64,000 nt of DNA from NCBI RefSeq assembly GCF_002013895.1, contig NZ_MAFQ01000009.1:186001-250000 (forward strand). Reading direction: 5' to 3'. The notes under the pieces are model-generated. The model saw only the letters and a list, made by a program, of their open reading frames with translations. It made no database searches and was not told the origin of the DNA. A program made the translations under genes and the position numbers. Origin of the DNA: Mycobacteroides franklinii (GTDB taxonomy: Bacteria > Actinomycetota > Actinomycetes > Mycobacteriales > Mycobacteriaceae). Positions 1-9,807 of this stretch are shown here, one piece after another; within the stretch, counting starts at the first letter, position 1; each line of letters starts with the position of its first letter.

Positions 1-876
1 GCGCTGCAACTCATTTTGCTGACGATCCTGGCCCGCGGGCATGTGCTGATCGAGGATCTGCCGGGTCTGGGCAAGACGTTGATCGCCCGATCGTTCGCCG
101 CCGCGCTGGGGCTGGATTTCGCCCGCGTGCAGTTCACTCCCGATCTGCTACCCGCGGATCTGCTGGGCTCCACGATCTACGACATGTCTTCGGGCCTGTT
201 CGAATTCCGGACCGGGCCCATCTTCACCAATCTGCTGCTGGCAGATGAAATCAACCGCACCCCACCCAAAACGCAGTCGGCACTGCTGGAGGCGATGGCT
301 GAGGGACAAGTCAGCATCGACGGTGAAACTCGCAGACTCCCCTCCCCATTCGTGGTGCTGGCGACGGACAACCCGATTGAGTACGAGGGAACCTATCCCC
401 TGCCGGAGGCCCAGCTGGACCGGTTCGCGGTTAGGTTGCAACTGGGGTACCTGCCCGAGGACCTTGAGATAGAAATGCTGCAACGCCGATTGAACCGGGG
501 ATCGACGCCGCCGACGGTGTCACAGGTGGTCGCCGCCGAAGACCTCATCGCGATGCGGGAAGCAGTGGAACAGGTTTCGGTGCATCCGGATGTTCTGCGC
601 TACATCGTCTCCCTGGCCGCAGCGACGCGCAGTCACTCACATGTCGAGGTTGGAGCCAGCCCGCGCGCCGAACTCGACCTGGTGCAGATGTCGCGGGCCC
701 GCGCCATGCTGCTCGGCCGCGACTTCGTGATCCCCGAGGATGTCAAGGCGCTCGCGGTGCCGGCGGTGGCGCACCGAATCAGTCTGCGGCCCGAGATGTG
801 GGTGCGCCGCATCACCGGCGCGCACGTGGTCGACGAACTGTTGCACCGGCTGCCGGTACCGCGGGCATCCGGATGA
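1..876 (+). CDS. MoxR-family AAA+ ATPase (5' partial)
   Basis: The reading frame is already open at base 1, so the N-terminus (roughly 30-40 residues by family comparison) lies outside the window; 291 residues are visible. Walker A (GLGKT) is near visible residue 25, Walker B (LLLADEINR) near 80-88, a sensor-1-like ATDNP near 121 and the LDRF arginine-finger segment near 139. This is the layout of MoxR ATPases, which act with DUF58 and VWA partners, probably as chaperones for protein or cofactor maturation. Its stop overlaps the start of the DUF58 gene (ATGA), the usual moxR-DUF58 operon. The substrate cannot be told from sequence. Confidence 0.93.
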   Translation, partial: ALQLILLTILARGHVLIEDLPGLGKTLIARSFAAALGLDFARVQFTPDLLPADLLGSTIYDMSSGLFEFRTGPIFTNLLLADEINRTPPKTQSALLEAMAEGQVSIDGETRRLPSPFVVLATDNPIEYEGTYPLPEAQLDRFAVRLQLGYLPEDLEIEMLQRRLNRGSTPPTVSQVVAAEDLIAMREAVEQVSVHPDVLRYIVSLAAATRSHSHVEVGASPRAELDLVQMSRARAMLLGRDFVIPEDVKALAVPAVAHRISLRPEMWVRRITGAHVVDELLHRLPVPRASG

Positions 877-2102
877 TCGCCTGGCGCGCATCCCCGCTGG
901 TTTCGGCGCTCGCCGCATGCACCGGTGTCGCGCTGGTACTCGCGGTGGTGACGGGCCGCTGGCAACTGATCGTGTTCGCGGCGCCATTCATCGGCGTGCT
1001 CGCCGCGGGCGGCCGCCGACCGTCGGGCGCGCGGGTGTGGGTCGCCGACGAGCCAGAGCCATTGCGATGCTTGGAGTCTGAGGAGGTCGCCGTTGCCGCG
1101 TCGGTCGAATCTGCAGAACCGGCCGTGGTGTACCGGGTGCGGCCGGCGCCCGTCGCCGGTCTGCAGATCGACGCGGGGCGGACGACGGCGCCTCATCAGG
1201 TGGCGATGCGGGTATCGGCCGAGCGGTGGGGCCGGTACATCATTCCGGTTGAGGTTCAGACGGTCTCGACATCTGGCCTGTGGGTTGGCTCTGCGGCGAC
1301 GCTGCCTGCCGCAGAGGTGCGGGTGTATCCCTTGTCGGATCCGCAAGACGTCGCGGTGCCACCCGCGGATCTGCCCGACCGGATTGGCACGCACCTGACG
1401 CGACATCACGGACCCGGAGTCGAGTACGCCGATATTCGCGAGTACGTCCCGGGTGACTCGCTGCGCACGGTCAATTGGCGGGTCAGTGCGCGACGGGGGC
1501 GCCTGCATGTCACCGACCGGCTGACGGATCGGGCCGCCGATGTTGTCGTGTTGATCGACACCTATGCGCAGCCGTCAGGTCCGGCGACGGTGGCGACCGA
1601 GCGGTCCGCGCGTGGTGCGGCTCAGCTGGTGCAGTCGGTGTTGCAGCGTGGTGACCGCGCCGGCGTCGTCCTGTTGGGCAGTGCGCCGCGCTGCCTAGCT
1701 CCGGACATAGGCCGCCATCAGTTCTACCGCCTGCTCGACGCCATTCTTGATGCCGGAGAATGGCATTCGCAGAGCGCTAGTGCCCTTGCACCGCGCGCCG
1801 CCGTACCGCCCAACGCGATCGTGGTGGCGTTTTCGACCCTGCTGAATGCCGACTTTGGTTTGGCACTGACCGACCTGCGGCGGCGCGGGCATCCTGTCTT
1901 GGTGGTCGACGTGCTCGACCGTCTGCCCTTTCGCGAGGACCCCGATCCGATCGTGGCCCGATGGTGGCGGTTGGAACGCTCACGGATGTACCGCAATATC
2001 GCGGTGACTGGGGTTGATGTTGTCGGCTGGAGCCACGACTCCGGACTCAATCACGCGATGCATCTGCTGCCTCGGCGCCCGCGCAGGGGACGACGCCGAT
2101 GA
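873..2102 (+). CDS. DUF58 domain membrane protein, MoxR partner
   Basis: 409 residues. I chose the ATG at 873 because it overlaps the upstream stop (ATGA); the open frame runs 25 codons further upstream inside moxR. Two hydrophobic segments lie near residues 10-30 and 33-50, followed by a soluble region. The DUF58 signature around REYVPGDSLRTVNWR is near residues 188-202, with a VWA-like remainder (VVVLIDTYAQ near 225). DUF58 proteins are encoded next to MoxR ATPases and are presumed to work with them at the membrane. The next gene overlaps by four bases. Confidence 0.9.
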   Translation: MIAWRASPLVSALAACTGVALVLAVVTGRWQLIVFAAPFIGVLAAGGRRPSGARVWVADEPEPLRCLESEEVAVAASVESAEPAVVYRVRPAPVAGLQIDAGRTTAPHQVAMRVSAERWGRYIIPVEVQTVSTSGLWVGSAATLPAAEVRVYPLSDPQDVAVPPADLPDRIGTHLTRHHGPGVEYADIREYVPGDSLRTVNWRVSARRGRLHVTDRLTDRAADVVVLIDTYAQPSGPATVATERSARGAAQLVQSVLQRGDRAGVVLLGSAPRCLAPDIGRHQFYRLLDAILDAGEWHSQSASALAPRAAVPPNAIVVAFSTLLNADFGLALTDLRRRGHPVLVVDVLDRLPFREDPDPIVARWWRLERSRMYRNIAVTGVDVVGWSHDSGLNHAMHLLPRRPRRGRRR

Positions 2103-2545
2103 ACCTGCGCGTGATACTGGCCGCCGCTCTCGGGCTTCTCATGGTGCTGGCAGCCGTTGACGGGATTCTGGTCTCGGCTTGTGCGGCGGTTTTGGTTCTG
2201 GTCGGCCTTCGGTGGCGGACGTTCGCGACGCTGGCCGTGCTGTTCGTCATCGGCGTCCTGGCTTTCGGTGATTCGTCCCCGGCGCTGGCGATGCTCTCCG
2301 GGCTGGCTGCGGTGTTGTATCTGCTTGCCGCCTATCCCCTGCACTGGCCACCCCAGGTGAATGCCCTCAAATTTGAGGTGATCATTCCCGCCGTGATGTT
2401 CGGCTGCGCGGCACTGCTGGCGGCGGCGATACCCGCGGGGCGCTCGTCGTGGCTGCCTTTGGCGGTGCCGGTCGCCGTCGTACTCATCTACGTTCTGGCC
2501 CTTCGACCATTCATTCAGAGCAGTGGTGGTGCGGTAGAGCGGTAG
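2099..2545 (+). CDS. Small integral membrane protein of the moxR operon
   Basis: 148 residues, start ATG overlapping the DUF58 stop (ATGA). Nearly the whole protein is hydrophobic, with about four predicted membrane helices (for example near residues 5-40, 45-75, 100-120 and 124-142). No family recognised. The tight coupling suggests it is a membrane subunit of the moxR-DUF58 module. Its 3' end overlaps by 31 bases the 3' end of the convergent 13E12 gene, so both coding ends share DNA. Confidence 0.8.
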   Translation: MNLRVILAAALGLLMVLAAVDGILVSACAAVLVLVGLRWRTFATLAVLFVIGVLAFGDSSPALAMLSGLAAVLYLLAAYPLHWPPQVNALKFEVIIPAVMFGCAALLAAAIPAGRSSWLPLAVPVAVVLIYVLALRPFIQSSGGAVER

Positions 2546-3711
2546 ACGGTCCCCGTCGGTGTCGTGATCTCGACGGTATGCCGGTCTGAGCCGGGCACCG
2601 GTACCGCGGCCCAACCCAGCGTCTCCTTGACGTAATTGCATCGCTCGCACAGGCCTTGGCCGTTGTGCAGTGATGTTGCGCCTCCCCCTGCGCTACTCAC
2701 CACGTGATCGTGGTGACGAATCGGCGCATCGCAGTACGGCGTCCGACATGTCTGATCGCGCACATCGATCAGCTCGGATAATCCCTTGGGGAATAACCGA
2801 CTTCGTGACTCCGCGCTCACCAGCGTGCCACTGCCGCAGCGCCGATACAGCCGCCGCGCCAGAACCTTGGCGCCCGAGCTCACCGCCTCGGATATGAGCC
2901 TGCGCGCCACCGCCGCCGGGACGGGTCCATGACCCGCGACAACGGCGGGTTCATCGCCGCCGCCCAGCAGCGCCTCATCGGAGATCGTGATGTTCACGCC
3001 CACCGAAACCGCTTCTGCAGATGCCACTCCCGTCACGCGCTCCACCAAGGTGTCGGCCATGATCTGCCCTTGGCCCCGAACAGGATCCATCGACATGTCG
3101 GCGGCTCGCTTGAGAGCGGCATAGACGGCCACGCCCTGCTTCATCGGAAGCAATGCCGTCAGATACGTCATGGTGTCGGGCGCAGGACGGATGGATACCC
3201 GGCTTTCGTTCTCGGTCCGGCGTGCTCGGCGCACCACGGCCTCGGCGTCCAGTCGATACGCCAGCCGCTTCGCCTCCGCGGTAAGCCGGGCGTCGCCCAA
3301 TCCGCGGATTCGAGATTGGTCTGCGCACATCTCGACATCAATCTTCTGCCGATCCTCGACGGCAAGGTATGCGGTTTCACGCACCAGGATGGTTGCGCGC
3401 CATTCGCTGAGTGCACCGCACTCCAGGGCGGCAAGGGTGTGGGGCATCTCGTTCACGAGCGCTTTCGCGAGGCCGAGATGACGGCCGCCGCGCGCCGGCG
3501 AGTCCTGTCGTGCCAGGGCGACCTCCGCCGCGACGCCCGCCCCCTGCCGCCGGCGCGTCACCCCGTTGGCGGCCTCGTCCTCGCGGCGCGCTCGGTCGAG
3601 CTGCACCGTGGCACGAGCCTGCTCCGCAGCGGCGCTGGCCTTCACACGCTCCAACTCGGCGATTCGTTCGACGAGCCGAGTCGCGAGGGCTGCGGGATCT
3701 CTCAGTGACAC
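2515..3711 (-). CDS. 13E12/DUF222-family HNH endonuclease-like protein
   Basis: 398 residues, GTG start. The N-terminal two thirds are the helical DUF222 region of the mycobacterial 13E12 repeat family. The C-terminus has an HNH-type zinc-associated nuclease motif: CRTPYCDAP near 330, HHDHV near 340, LCERCNYVKE near 360. Family members are multicopy in mycobacteria and some are DNA-damage inducible in M. tuberculosis. A 16-bp sequence one mismatch from the mycobacterial LexA box lies 15 bp upstream of the start (3726-3741), which supports SOS control here. The function is unproved; a selfish or repair-related nuclease is usually assumed. Confidence 0.9.
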   Translation of the reverse strand: MSLRDPAALATRLVERIAELERVKASAAAEQARATVQLDRARREDEAANGVTRRRQGAGVAAEVALARQDSPARGGRHLGLAKALVNEMPHTLAALECGALSEWRATILVRETAYLAVEDRQKIDVEMCADQSRIRGLGDARLTAEAKRLAYRLDAEAVVRRARRTENESRVSIRPAPDTMTYLTALLPMKQGVAVYAALKRAADMSMDPVRGQGQIMADTLVERVTGVASAEAVSVGVNITISDEALLGGGDEPAVVAGHGPVPAAVARRLISEAVSSGAKVLARRLYRRCGSGTLVSAESRSRLFPKGLSELIDVRDQTCRTPYCDAPIRHHDHVVSSAGGGATSLHNGQGLCERCNYVKETLGWAAVPVPGSDRHTVEITTPTGTVYRSTAPPLL

Positions 3712-3725
3712 ACCACAAACATTAA

Positions 3726-3741
3726 TCGCACATCAGTTCGA
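3726..3741 (-). promoter_or_regulatory. Probable LexA (SOS) box of the 13E12 gene
   Basis: TCGCACATCAGTTCGA matches the mycobacterial SOS consensus TCGAAC-N4-GTTCGA at 11 of 12 defined positions. It sits 15 bp upstream of the GTG of the 13E12 gene, a place where LexA would block transcription. Confidence 0.7.
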
Positions 3742-3835
3742 TAGCTGTTGATTTCGGTTGTTATCCACAACCATTGGAGCGCTCGGCGAGTTATCCACAA
3801 TCTTGCCGATTGGTCGACATCGACATCTGAACGCG

Positions 3836-4639
3836 CTAGGAGCTCGGAGCCGCGAGCCGAGCCAACTGCACGGTCGCACCGCGTAACTCTTCGATCGAGT
3901 CGATCGGCTCGACATAGCCGACTCGTGTCACCGACCAGCCCCGCGGAGTGCTCACCCGAATATCCAGCCCATACCGGTCCGCTCCCTCACATCGAGCCTC
4001 GGTGGCGTCCGGATAGCCACCCAGCCGCTGTGCCATCGCGAGCAGCGCCCGCCCGTGGTCGTCATTCAGGTGATTGACAGCGCCAGCGGCCTTGGGCGAG
4101 ACCGGATCAGGTGCGGCCGAATCGTATTCGGCGCCGCTGGCCGAGTCCATGCGGCCGTAGCCGCCGACCCAACGCACCCGTTCGACATCCAGAATCCACA
4201 CCGAAAAATCGCTGTAGTCGATGTAATACCGGGCGGCCGGCACGCCGGCGATATGTGCCTCACGCGCGGCCGGCAGCTCTTCCGGACTGGGCCGGCGCAC
4301 CTTCCCGGCGAGGGTGATCCGGGTGTTGGCCAGCGGATCGTCGGGTGGGTTTGGCGCCACAATGGAAACACTTGCCCGAGCATCACGTATCAGATTCCGG
4401 CCGTGCTCGGCCATTTGCGAGACGCACAGCACCGGTGCCCCACCCAGCAGCCCATAGGTGACCAGCGAAGCCCACGGGTCGCCGTCCGCGGACAGACTTG
4501 CCAACGTCGCGGTGTTCGTCGACGCCGCTACCGTCCTGGCCTCCTCAGCGGCTGAGGGACGCGCCGGATTGGCGACATCCGTCAGGGGCGGAGCAATGGT
4601 GGGCGCATCGCCCGGATCACCGTGATCGCGAGAAGCCAT
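3836..4639 (-). CDS. HugZ-like pyridoxamine-phosphate-oxidase-fold protein with C-terminal DUF2470
   Basis: 267 residues. Residues ~30-170 form a PNPOx-like split barrel (NTATLASLSADGDPWAS near 45-60, SQMAEHGRNL near 78-90). The C-terminus carries the HLNDDHGRALLAMAQ motif near 190, typical of the heme-utilisation HugZ/DUF2470 group. Related proteins bind flavin or heme, and some degrade heme; which applies here is unknown. It is transcribed in the same direction as, and nine bases after, the RNase H gene stop region's upstream neighbour, but does not overlap it. The first 30 residues are low in conservation and Pro/Asp rich, so a start near residue 30 is possible. Confidence 0.82.
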   Translation of the reverse strand: MASRDHGDPGDAPTIAPPLTDVANPARPSAAEEARTVAASTNTATLASLSADGDPWASLVTYGLLGGAPVLCVSQMAEHGRNLIRDARASVSIVAPNPPDDPLANTRITLAGKVRRPSPEELPAAREAHIAGVPAARYYIDYSDFSVWILDVERVRWVGGYGRMDSASGAEYDSAAPDPVSPKAAGAVNHLNDDHGRALLAMAQRLGGYPDATEARCEGADRYGLDIRVSTPRGWSVTRVGYVEPIDSIEELRGATVQLARLAAPSS

Positions 4640-4648
4640 GGCGACAGC

Positions 4649-5761
4649 CTAAGTCAGGTACGAGGTCTCATTGACGAGTCGCACCGATGCCGGCCCGTCC
4701 GAATAGAACTCGGCGATGCTCAACGACGCCAGATCAAGGTGCAGCCGGTACAGCAGACTAGGCCCGGCATCGAGTGCCAGACGCAGCAGCGTCTTGATGG
4801 GCGTGACGTGCGAAACCACCAAAACCGTTGCGCCACCGTGCTCCGCGATGATTCGGTTGCGTGCGCGCCGCACCCGGTGATGCACGCTGTCGAAGCTCTC
4901 CCCTTCCGGCGGAGTCACCGAGGTATCGCTGAGCCACTGAGCGTGTAGCTCAGGGTCACGCACGGAAGCCTCGGAGAACGTCAAGCCTTCCCACTTGCCG
5001 AAGTCGGTCTCGATCAGATCGTCATCGACCGTCAACGGAACACCCAGCGCGCCGGCTGCCGCCGCGGCAGTCTCCTTCGCGCGGCTCAACGGCGAGCTGA
5101 CGACAGCCGCGATACCACCGCGGCCCGCCAAGTAGCGCGCGGCCCTCGCGGCCTGCTCAACACCCAGCTCGGTCAGCTCGGGGTTTCCGCGGCCGGAGTA
5201 CCGGCGCTGCACCGAGAGTTCGGTCTGGCCGTGCCGCAACAACAGCATTCGGGTGGGCTTGCCCCGCGCCCCGGTCCAGCCCGGCGCGGTATCGGCAGGC
5301 TTGGCATCCCCAGTTTCCCTGGTTTCCCTGGGTTTCTTCGGCGCCTTCGGTTCGATGCCACTGGCGCGGTCCATCGCCTCGTTGGCCAACCGGTCCGCGT
5401 GCTTGTTGCGTTCCCGCGGAATCCACTTGTAGCCCACGGACTCGAACTGCATCGCCGCGGTGACCGCCTGCTGGTACAGCACAATCAGGTCGGGATGTTT
5501 GACCTTCCAGCGTCCGGACATCTGCTCGACGACGAGTTTGGAATCCATGGAGACGCTCACCTCGGTCGCGCCCAGCCGGGCCGCCTCGGCCAATCCCGCT
5601 ATCAGACCGCGATATTCAGCGACGTTGTTGGTCGCGTGGCCAATCGCCTCGCACGCCTCCGCCAGCACGGTCTCGTGATCTGGGGCGAAAACCACCGCGC
5701 CATATCCGGCCAATCCTGGATTACCGCGTGAACCACCATCGGCTTCGACAAGAACCTTCAC
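4649..5761 (-). CDS. Bifunctional RNase HI / acid phosphatase (Rv2228c type)
   Basis: 370 residues from the GTG at 5761, which overlaps the upstream stop (GTGA) and gives the family N-terminus [16 protein letters not shown]; an ATG eight codons upstream also exists. Residues 1-130 are RNase HI with the acidic residues in EADGGSRGN, NVAEYRGL and SMDSKLV. After a Pro/Lys linker (~135-165) comes a histidine-phosphatase (PGAM-like) domain with LLLRHGQTE near 175 and VVSHVTPI near 330. Family members remove RNA from RNA/DNA hybrids, and the second domain resembles alpha-ribazole phosphatase, which fits the cobC and cobD genes nearby. Confidence 0.92.
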   Translation of the reverse strand: MKVLVEADGGSRGNPGLAGYGAVVFAPDHETVLAEACEAIGHATNNVAEYRGLIAGLAEAARLGATEVSVSMDSKLVVEQMSGRWKVKHPDLIVLYQQAVTAAMQFESVGYKWIPRERNKHADRLANEAMDRASGIEPKAPKKPRETRETGDAKPADTAPGWTGARGKPTRMLLLRHGQTELSVQRRYSGRGNPELTELGVEQAARAARYLAGRGGIAAVVSSPLSRAKETAAAAAGALGVPLTVDDDLIETDFGKWEGLTFSEASVRDPELHAQWLSDTSVTPPEGESFDSVHHRVRRARNRIIAEHGGATVLVVSHVTPIKTLLRLALDAGPSLLYRLHLDLASLSIAEFYSDGPASVRLVNETSYLT

Positions 5762-6480
5762 AGGCGCACCAGAATCGCGCTGCACTCAGAGCACCGCAGC
5801 ACCTCGTCGGCGTCGGCCGCCGAGATCCTGGCCAGTTCCCCGCGGTCCAGCTCGATACGGCAGGCGCCGCACTTATTGCCCTGCAACAGACCGGCACCCG
5901 GGCCTCCTGAGCGACGCTGCCGTTCATAGGTCTCCAGCAGTGGCCCATCAATGGAGGCCGCCAAGCCGTCGCGACGCTGCCGAACCTGGTTCTCTTCGGC
6001 GTCGGTATCGATGGTGATCGCACGTTGGATCCGTTCGATCTCCGCCACCCTCTCGGCGATCTTGTCGGCCTTGGCCTGCGCCGAGGCCTGCTGCCCCTGG
6101 AGCTCCTCGCGGCGCTCCATCAGCTGCAGTTCGGAGTCCTCCAGACTGGTCTGACGACGCTCCAGGGTGTCCAGCTCATGCTGAATCTCGGTGAGTTCCT
6201 TGGGGTTCGTGCTGCTTGAAGCCAGCAGGGAACGGTCACGGTCCTCCCGCTGACGCACCGCGGTCACCTCGGCGTCCAGCTTGGCAACCTGCGCATCCAG
6301 GTCTTCCAACGCGATACCGAGTGCGCCCACTTCATCGAGAATGCTCCGCTGCTGCGCCTGCAGCTCGCGGTGCTCCTGGCGTTCGGGTGGATTAGCGCGC
6401 CGGTGCGCTATGCGTGTCAATTCGGCATCCACCGATGCCAGGTCGACCAGTAGGCGCTGCTGTGCCGCAACTGCTTTCAT
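5758..6480 (-). CDS. Coiled-coil C4 zinc-ribbon protein (Rv2229c type)
   Basis: 240 residues. The ATG at 6480 is preferred over the longer open frame because it overlaps the Nif3-like stop (ATGA), follows a purine-rich AGAAAGAAGAA and gives the conserved start [18 protein letters not shown]. Residues ~10-165 are a long heptad-rich coiled coil. The C-terminus has two CxxC pairs (CGACRIEL and CSECSAIL) forming a zinc ribbon. The family is widespread in actinobacteria and co-occurs with the RNase H gene; a nucleic-acid or protein scaffolding role is likely but not established. Confidence 0.88.
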   Translation of the reverse strand: MKAVAAQQRLLVDLASVDAELTRIAHRRANPPERQEHRELQAQQRSILDEVGALGIALEDLDAQVAKLDAEVTAVRQREDRDRSLLASSSTNPKELTEIQHELDTLERRQTSLEDSELQLMERREELQGQQASAQAKADKIAERVAEIERIQRAITIDTDAEENQVRQRRDGLAASIDGPLLETYERQRRSGGPGAGLLQGNKCGACRIELDRGELARISAADADEVLRCSECSAILVRL

Positions 6481-7616
6481 ACTTGTTCTTCTTTCTCTGG
6501 ACCGCCCAGGGTCCAAGGGTCTGTGCGAACTGGAGAGATGCGTGTCGTCAACTTCTCTCCGAATTCGGTGTCGAGCACTCGCGCCGCCTGCGCGCACCAC
6601 GGGAATTCGCTGGCCCAGTGGGCGACGTCGACAAGCGCTACGCTACTTGCCCGGGCATGTTCGTCCGCCGGATGGTGCCGCAAGTCGGCGGTGACGTACG
6701 CGTCGACCCCGGATCTGACCGCGGTATTCAACAGCGAGTCACCCGCACCACCGCAGACGGCAACCGTCTGGATCAGAGCATCCTGGTCACCGGCGGCACG
6801 GGTCCCCCACACTGTTGCCGGTAGTGCGGACCGGACGCGGGATACAAAGTCCCGCAAGGACTCCGGTTCGGACAACGCGCCCACCCGGCCCAGACCGGTG
6901 CCGGTCGGTGCCGGCGCCATGGGCAGTACGTCAATGGCGGGCACCTCGTACGGGTGGGCGGCGTGGATCGCCGCGAAAAGCTCACAGCGCAGCCGCGACG
7001 GGGCAACCATTTCCACCCTTTCCTCGACAACCTGCTCCACGACACCGTGCGCACCGATCGTCGGATCGGAGCCCTCCAGCGGCCGGAACTGGCCGGTGCC
7101 GGTGACACTCCACGAGCAATCCGAGTAGGCACCGATATGCCCCGCGCCGGCGTCGAACATGGCGCGGCGCACGGCGTCCGCCGATGGGGTGGGCACAAAC
7201 ACCACCCACTTGTCGTAGTCGGCGAACTGCGGGGCCAGCACCGAAATCACCTTCAGCCCAAGGGCTTCCGCCAGAGCGTCGGATACACCAGGATTGGCCG
7301 AGTCTGCGTTGGTGTGCGCGGTGAACAGTGCATCGCCCGAGCGAATGAGGCGATGGATCAGCGCACCCTTGGGCGTGCTGGCCGCCACCGTGTCCACGCC
7401 GCGTAGCAGCAGCGGGTGATGTGCCAGCAGCAGATGCGAACCGGCGCTATCCATCTCGTCAATCACCGCGGCCGTCGCATCGACGGCGACGGTCACGGCG
7501 TCGATTTGTTGGTCCGGGTCACCGCAGACCAGACCCACCGAATCCCATGATTCGGCCAATGCCGGCGGATACGCCGCGTCGAGCGCGCCGATGATGTCCG
7601 CGAGCCGCACACCCAC
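6477..7616 (-). CDS. Nif3-like dinuclear metal-centre protein
   Basis: 379 residues. I chose the GTG at 7616, whose first base is the last base of the cobC stop (TAGTG); it gives [18 protein letters not shown]. The Nif3/YqfO/YbgI features are present: [12 protein letters not shown] near 22-35, [11 protein letters not shown] near 68-78 and the C-terminal metal-ligand region around [11 protein letters not shown] and [13 protein letters not shown]. An insert of about 100 residues between the two halves is typical of the longer bacterial form. The family forms toroidal hexamers with two metals per subunit; the substrate is unknown (GTP cyclohydrolase-like activity has been suggested). Confidence 0.9.
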   Translation of the reverse strand: MGVRLADIIGALDAAYPPALAESWDSVGLVCGDPDQQIDAVTVAVDATAAVIDEMDSAGSHLLLAHHPLLLRGVDTVAASTPKGALIHRLIRSGDALFTAHTNADSANPGVSDALAEALGLKVISVLAPQFADYDKWVVFVPTPSADAVRRAMFDAGAGHIGAYSDCSWSVTGTGQFRPLEGSDPTIGAHGVVEQVVEERVEMVAPSRLRCELFAAIHAAHPYEVPAIDVLPMAPAPTGTGLGRVGALSEPESLRDFVSRVRSALPATVWGTRAAGDQDALIQTVAVCGGAGDSLLNTAVRSGVDAYVTADLRHHPADEHARASSVALVDVAHWASEFPWCAQAARVLDTEFGEKLTTRISPVRTDPWTLGGPEKEEQV

Positions 7617-8641
7617 TACAAGATCTCCTTCATCGCTTGCACCAACTCCGGCCATTCGGGCCGCACCGACACCCTCAGGTAATCCTCGTCCAGACCCACA
7701 AAGGTGTCGCAGCGTCGAACGGAAATATTCTTGGCCTCCAAGTGTTTTCGCATCAAATCCGCGTTGGGCACGGCCACCAGCAGGAACGGCGCGACGCCCT
7801 CCGTCACCGTCAACCCCAACCCGCGTAGCGCATCAGCCTGCTGGCGTCGTGTCTCGACGAGACGCTCCGCGTCCCGGGCGGCATACCCCACTGCTTCCGG
7901 GGTATTGCAGGCCGCGAGCGCCTCCAGTTGCAATGTGCCCAAAGGCCAATGCGCACGCCCCCGTGCGAGCCTGCGCAGCACCTCCGGATCGCCGACGGCA
8001 TAGCCCGCACGCAATCCGGCAAGCGCCCATGTCTTGGTGAGGCTGCGCAGCACCACAAGACCGGGCAGGCGCACCGGGGCCGCCGACTCCGGTTCGCCGG
8101 GCACCGCATCCATGAAGGCCTCGTCGACCACCACGATTCGCCCGGGACCCTGCAATGCCAGTAGCTGCTCGCGTGCATGCAGCACCCCGGTCGGGTTGGT
8201 GGGGTTGCCCACCACTACCAGATCGGCGTCCGCGGGCACCCGGGGAGGGCGAGCGCCGTCGAAGGTGAACGGCGGCGGCAACACCACATGATCGATGGGG
8301 ACACCGGCCTCGGCGAGGACGGCTTCGGGTTCGGTGAACCCCGGCGCGAACACGGCCGCCCGTCGAGGATTGAGCCGCGGGAGCATCGCGAAGCCCTCGG
8401 CGGCCCCAGCCAGCAGCAGCACCTCATCGGGCCCGCGACCATGGCGTTCGGCGATCGCGGCGATGGCACGTTCCTCATCGGCGCGGCGCGGGTAGCTGCC
8501 CAGCTCGTCGAGCCGGGAGACGAGCCGGTCACGCAACCACTGCGGCGGCGACGCGGCGCGCACGTTCACAGCGAAGTCCAGGACGCCGGGTGCCAGCGCC
8601 TGGTCGCCGTGATAGCGCACTCCCTTTCGCGGCCCAGTCAT
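7616..8641 (-). CDS. cobC: Threonine-phosphate decarboxylase-like aminotransferase CobC
   Basis: 341 residues, fold-type-I PLP enzyme. NPTNPTGVL is near 150, [13 protein letters not shown] near 178 and the PLP-lysine segment [17 protein letters not shown] near 203-219. In M. tuberculosis the same position (Rv2231c) is annotated cobC, the enzyme making (R)-1-aminopropan-2-ol phosphate for the cobalamin loop. cobD lies 2 kb away, consistent with lower-ligand-loop assembly. A histidinol-phosphate aminotransferase-like role is the main alternative from sequence alone. It heads the four-gene overlapping minus-strand chain. Confidence 0.88.
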   Translation of the reverse strand: MTGPRKGVRYHGDQALAPGVLDFAVNVRAASPPQWLRDRLVSRLDELGSYPRRADEERAIAAIAERHGRGPDEVLLLAGAAEGFAMLPRLNPRRAAVFAPGFTEPEAVLAEAGVPIDHVVLPPPFTFDGARPPRVPADADLVVVGNPTNPTGVLHAREQLLALQGPGRIVVVDEAFMDAVPGEPESAAPVRLPGLVVLRSLTKTWALAGLRAGYAVGDPEVLRRLARGRAHWPLGTLQLEALAACNTPEAVGYAARDAERLVETRRQQADALRGLGLTVTEGVAPFLLVAVPNADLMRKHLEAKNISVRRCDTFVGLDEDYLRVSVRPEWPELVQAMKEIL

Positions 8642-8663
8642 GTCTCGACACTAATGTAGGGGG

Positions 8664-9326
8664 GTGGCTCCTCCGATGCTGGTGATCTTCGATCTCGACG
8701 GCACCTTGACCGACTCTGCACCGGGGATCGTCTCCAGTTTCCGCCATGCACTCAGTCACGTCGGCGCCCCCGAACCCGCAGGCGACATCGCGTCGCGGGT
8801 GGTGGGGCCGCCCATGCACATCACACTCGGTTCCATGGGGCTCGGTGAGCGCGCCGATGACGCGATAGCCGCCTACCGGGCCGACTATGGCGAACGCGGC
8901 TGGGCCGTCAACGAGATGTTCGACGGCATTCGCGATGTGCTGACTCGGCTGCGGGAGGCCGGGGTGCCCATGGTGGTCGCGACGTCGAAGTCCGAACCGA
9001 TTGCCGCGCGCATCCTGGAGCATTTCGAGCTTGCCGAGTTTTTCCAGGTTATTGCCGGTGCGAGCCCCGACGGTGTCCGCTCCAGCAAGGCCGACGTGAT
9101 CGAGCATGCGCTGTCCCAGCTGGACGATGTTCCCTCGACCGGTGTCGTGATGGTCGGCGACCGGGTGCATGACGTGGAAGGCGCGGCTGCCCACGGGATC
9201 GGCACCGTCGTTGTCGACTGGGGCTACGGTGCAACGGATTTCGAGGGTGACTCCGGTGAGCTAGCCGAGTGGATCATCGGGCGCGTGGGCACTCCTCAGC
9301 AGCTGTTGGAGGAGCTTCATGTCTGA
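8664..9326 (+). CDS. ptkA: HAD-family phosphatase / protein tyrosine kinase PtkA
   Basis: 220 residues. HAD motif I DLDGTLTDS is near 10-18, motif II ATSKSEP near 110, motif III Lys near 145 and motif IV MVGDRVHDVEGA near 165. The M. tuberculosis counterpart (Rv2232) was reported as a tyrosine kinase that phosphorylates PtpA, and ptpA follows here with an 8-base overlap. The GTG at 8664 gives four extra residues; an ATG at 8676 lies about 11 bases after a G-rich stretch and may be the true start. Only 22 bp separate it from the divergent cobC start. Confidence 0.88.
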   Translation: MAPPMLVIFDLDGTLTDSAPGIVSSFRHALSHVGAPEPAGDIASRVVGPPMHITLGSMGLGERADDAIAAYRADYGERGWAVNEMFDGIRDVLTRLREAGVPMVVATSKSEPIAARILEHFELAEFFQVIAGASPDGVRSSKADVIEHALSQLDDVPSTGVVMVGDRVHDVEGAAAHGIGTVVVDWGYGATDFEGDSGELAEWIIGRVGTPQQLLEELHV

Positions 9327-9807
9327 GTTGCATGTCACCTTCGTGTGCACCGGAAACATCTGTCGCTCCCCCATCGCCGAGAAGATGTTGGCCCATCAGC
9401 TGGCCGAACGCGGACTGGGCGATCGGGTCCGCGTCACCAGCGCCGGCACCGGCGATTGGCATGCCGGGCAGCCTGCCGACGAACGCGCGGCCAGCGTGCT
9501 GGCCGAGTACGGCTATCCGACGGCTCACACGGCCGCCCAGGTCGACGAGGATCATCTGAGCGCCGATCTCATCATCGCCTTGGCGCGCAATCACTCCCGA
9601 ATGCTGCTGCATCTGGGGGCCGACCCCGAGCGGGTGCGGCTGCTGCGGTCCTTCGATCCTCGGGCCGGCCGCGCCGCGATGGATGTCGAGGATCCGTACT
9701 ACGGCAGCCGCGAGGATTTCGTGGACGTGCTCTCGGTCATCGAGGCGGCGATGCCCGGTCTGCACGAGTGGGTCGACAAGACCCTCGCGGAGCGTGAGAA
9801 CAGCTGA
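9319..9807 (+). CDS. ptpA: Low-molecular-weight protein tyrosine phosphatase PtpA
   Basis: 162 residues. The CX5R P-loop CTGNICRS begins at residue 11 and the general-acid Asp lies in VEDPYYG near 125. M. tuberculosis PtpA is secreted into macrophages, where it blocks phagosome acidification; in an environmental or rapidly growing species the role may differ. Start ATG overlaps ptkA by eight bases; the stop TGA shares its A with the ATG of the SURF1 gene (TGATG). Confidence 0.94.
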   Translation: MSELHVTFVCTGNICRSPIAEKMLAHQLAERGLGDRVRVTSAGTGDWHAGQPADERAASVLAEYGYPTAHTAAQVDEDHLSADLIIALARNHSRMLLHLGADPERVRLLRSFDPRAGRAAMDVEDPYYGSREDFVDVLSVIEAAMPGLHEWVDKTLAERENS

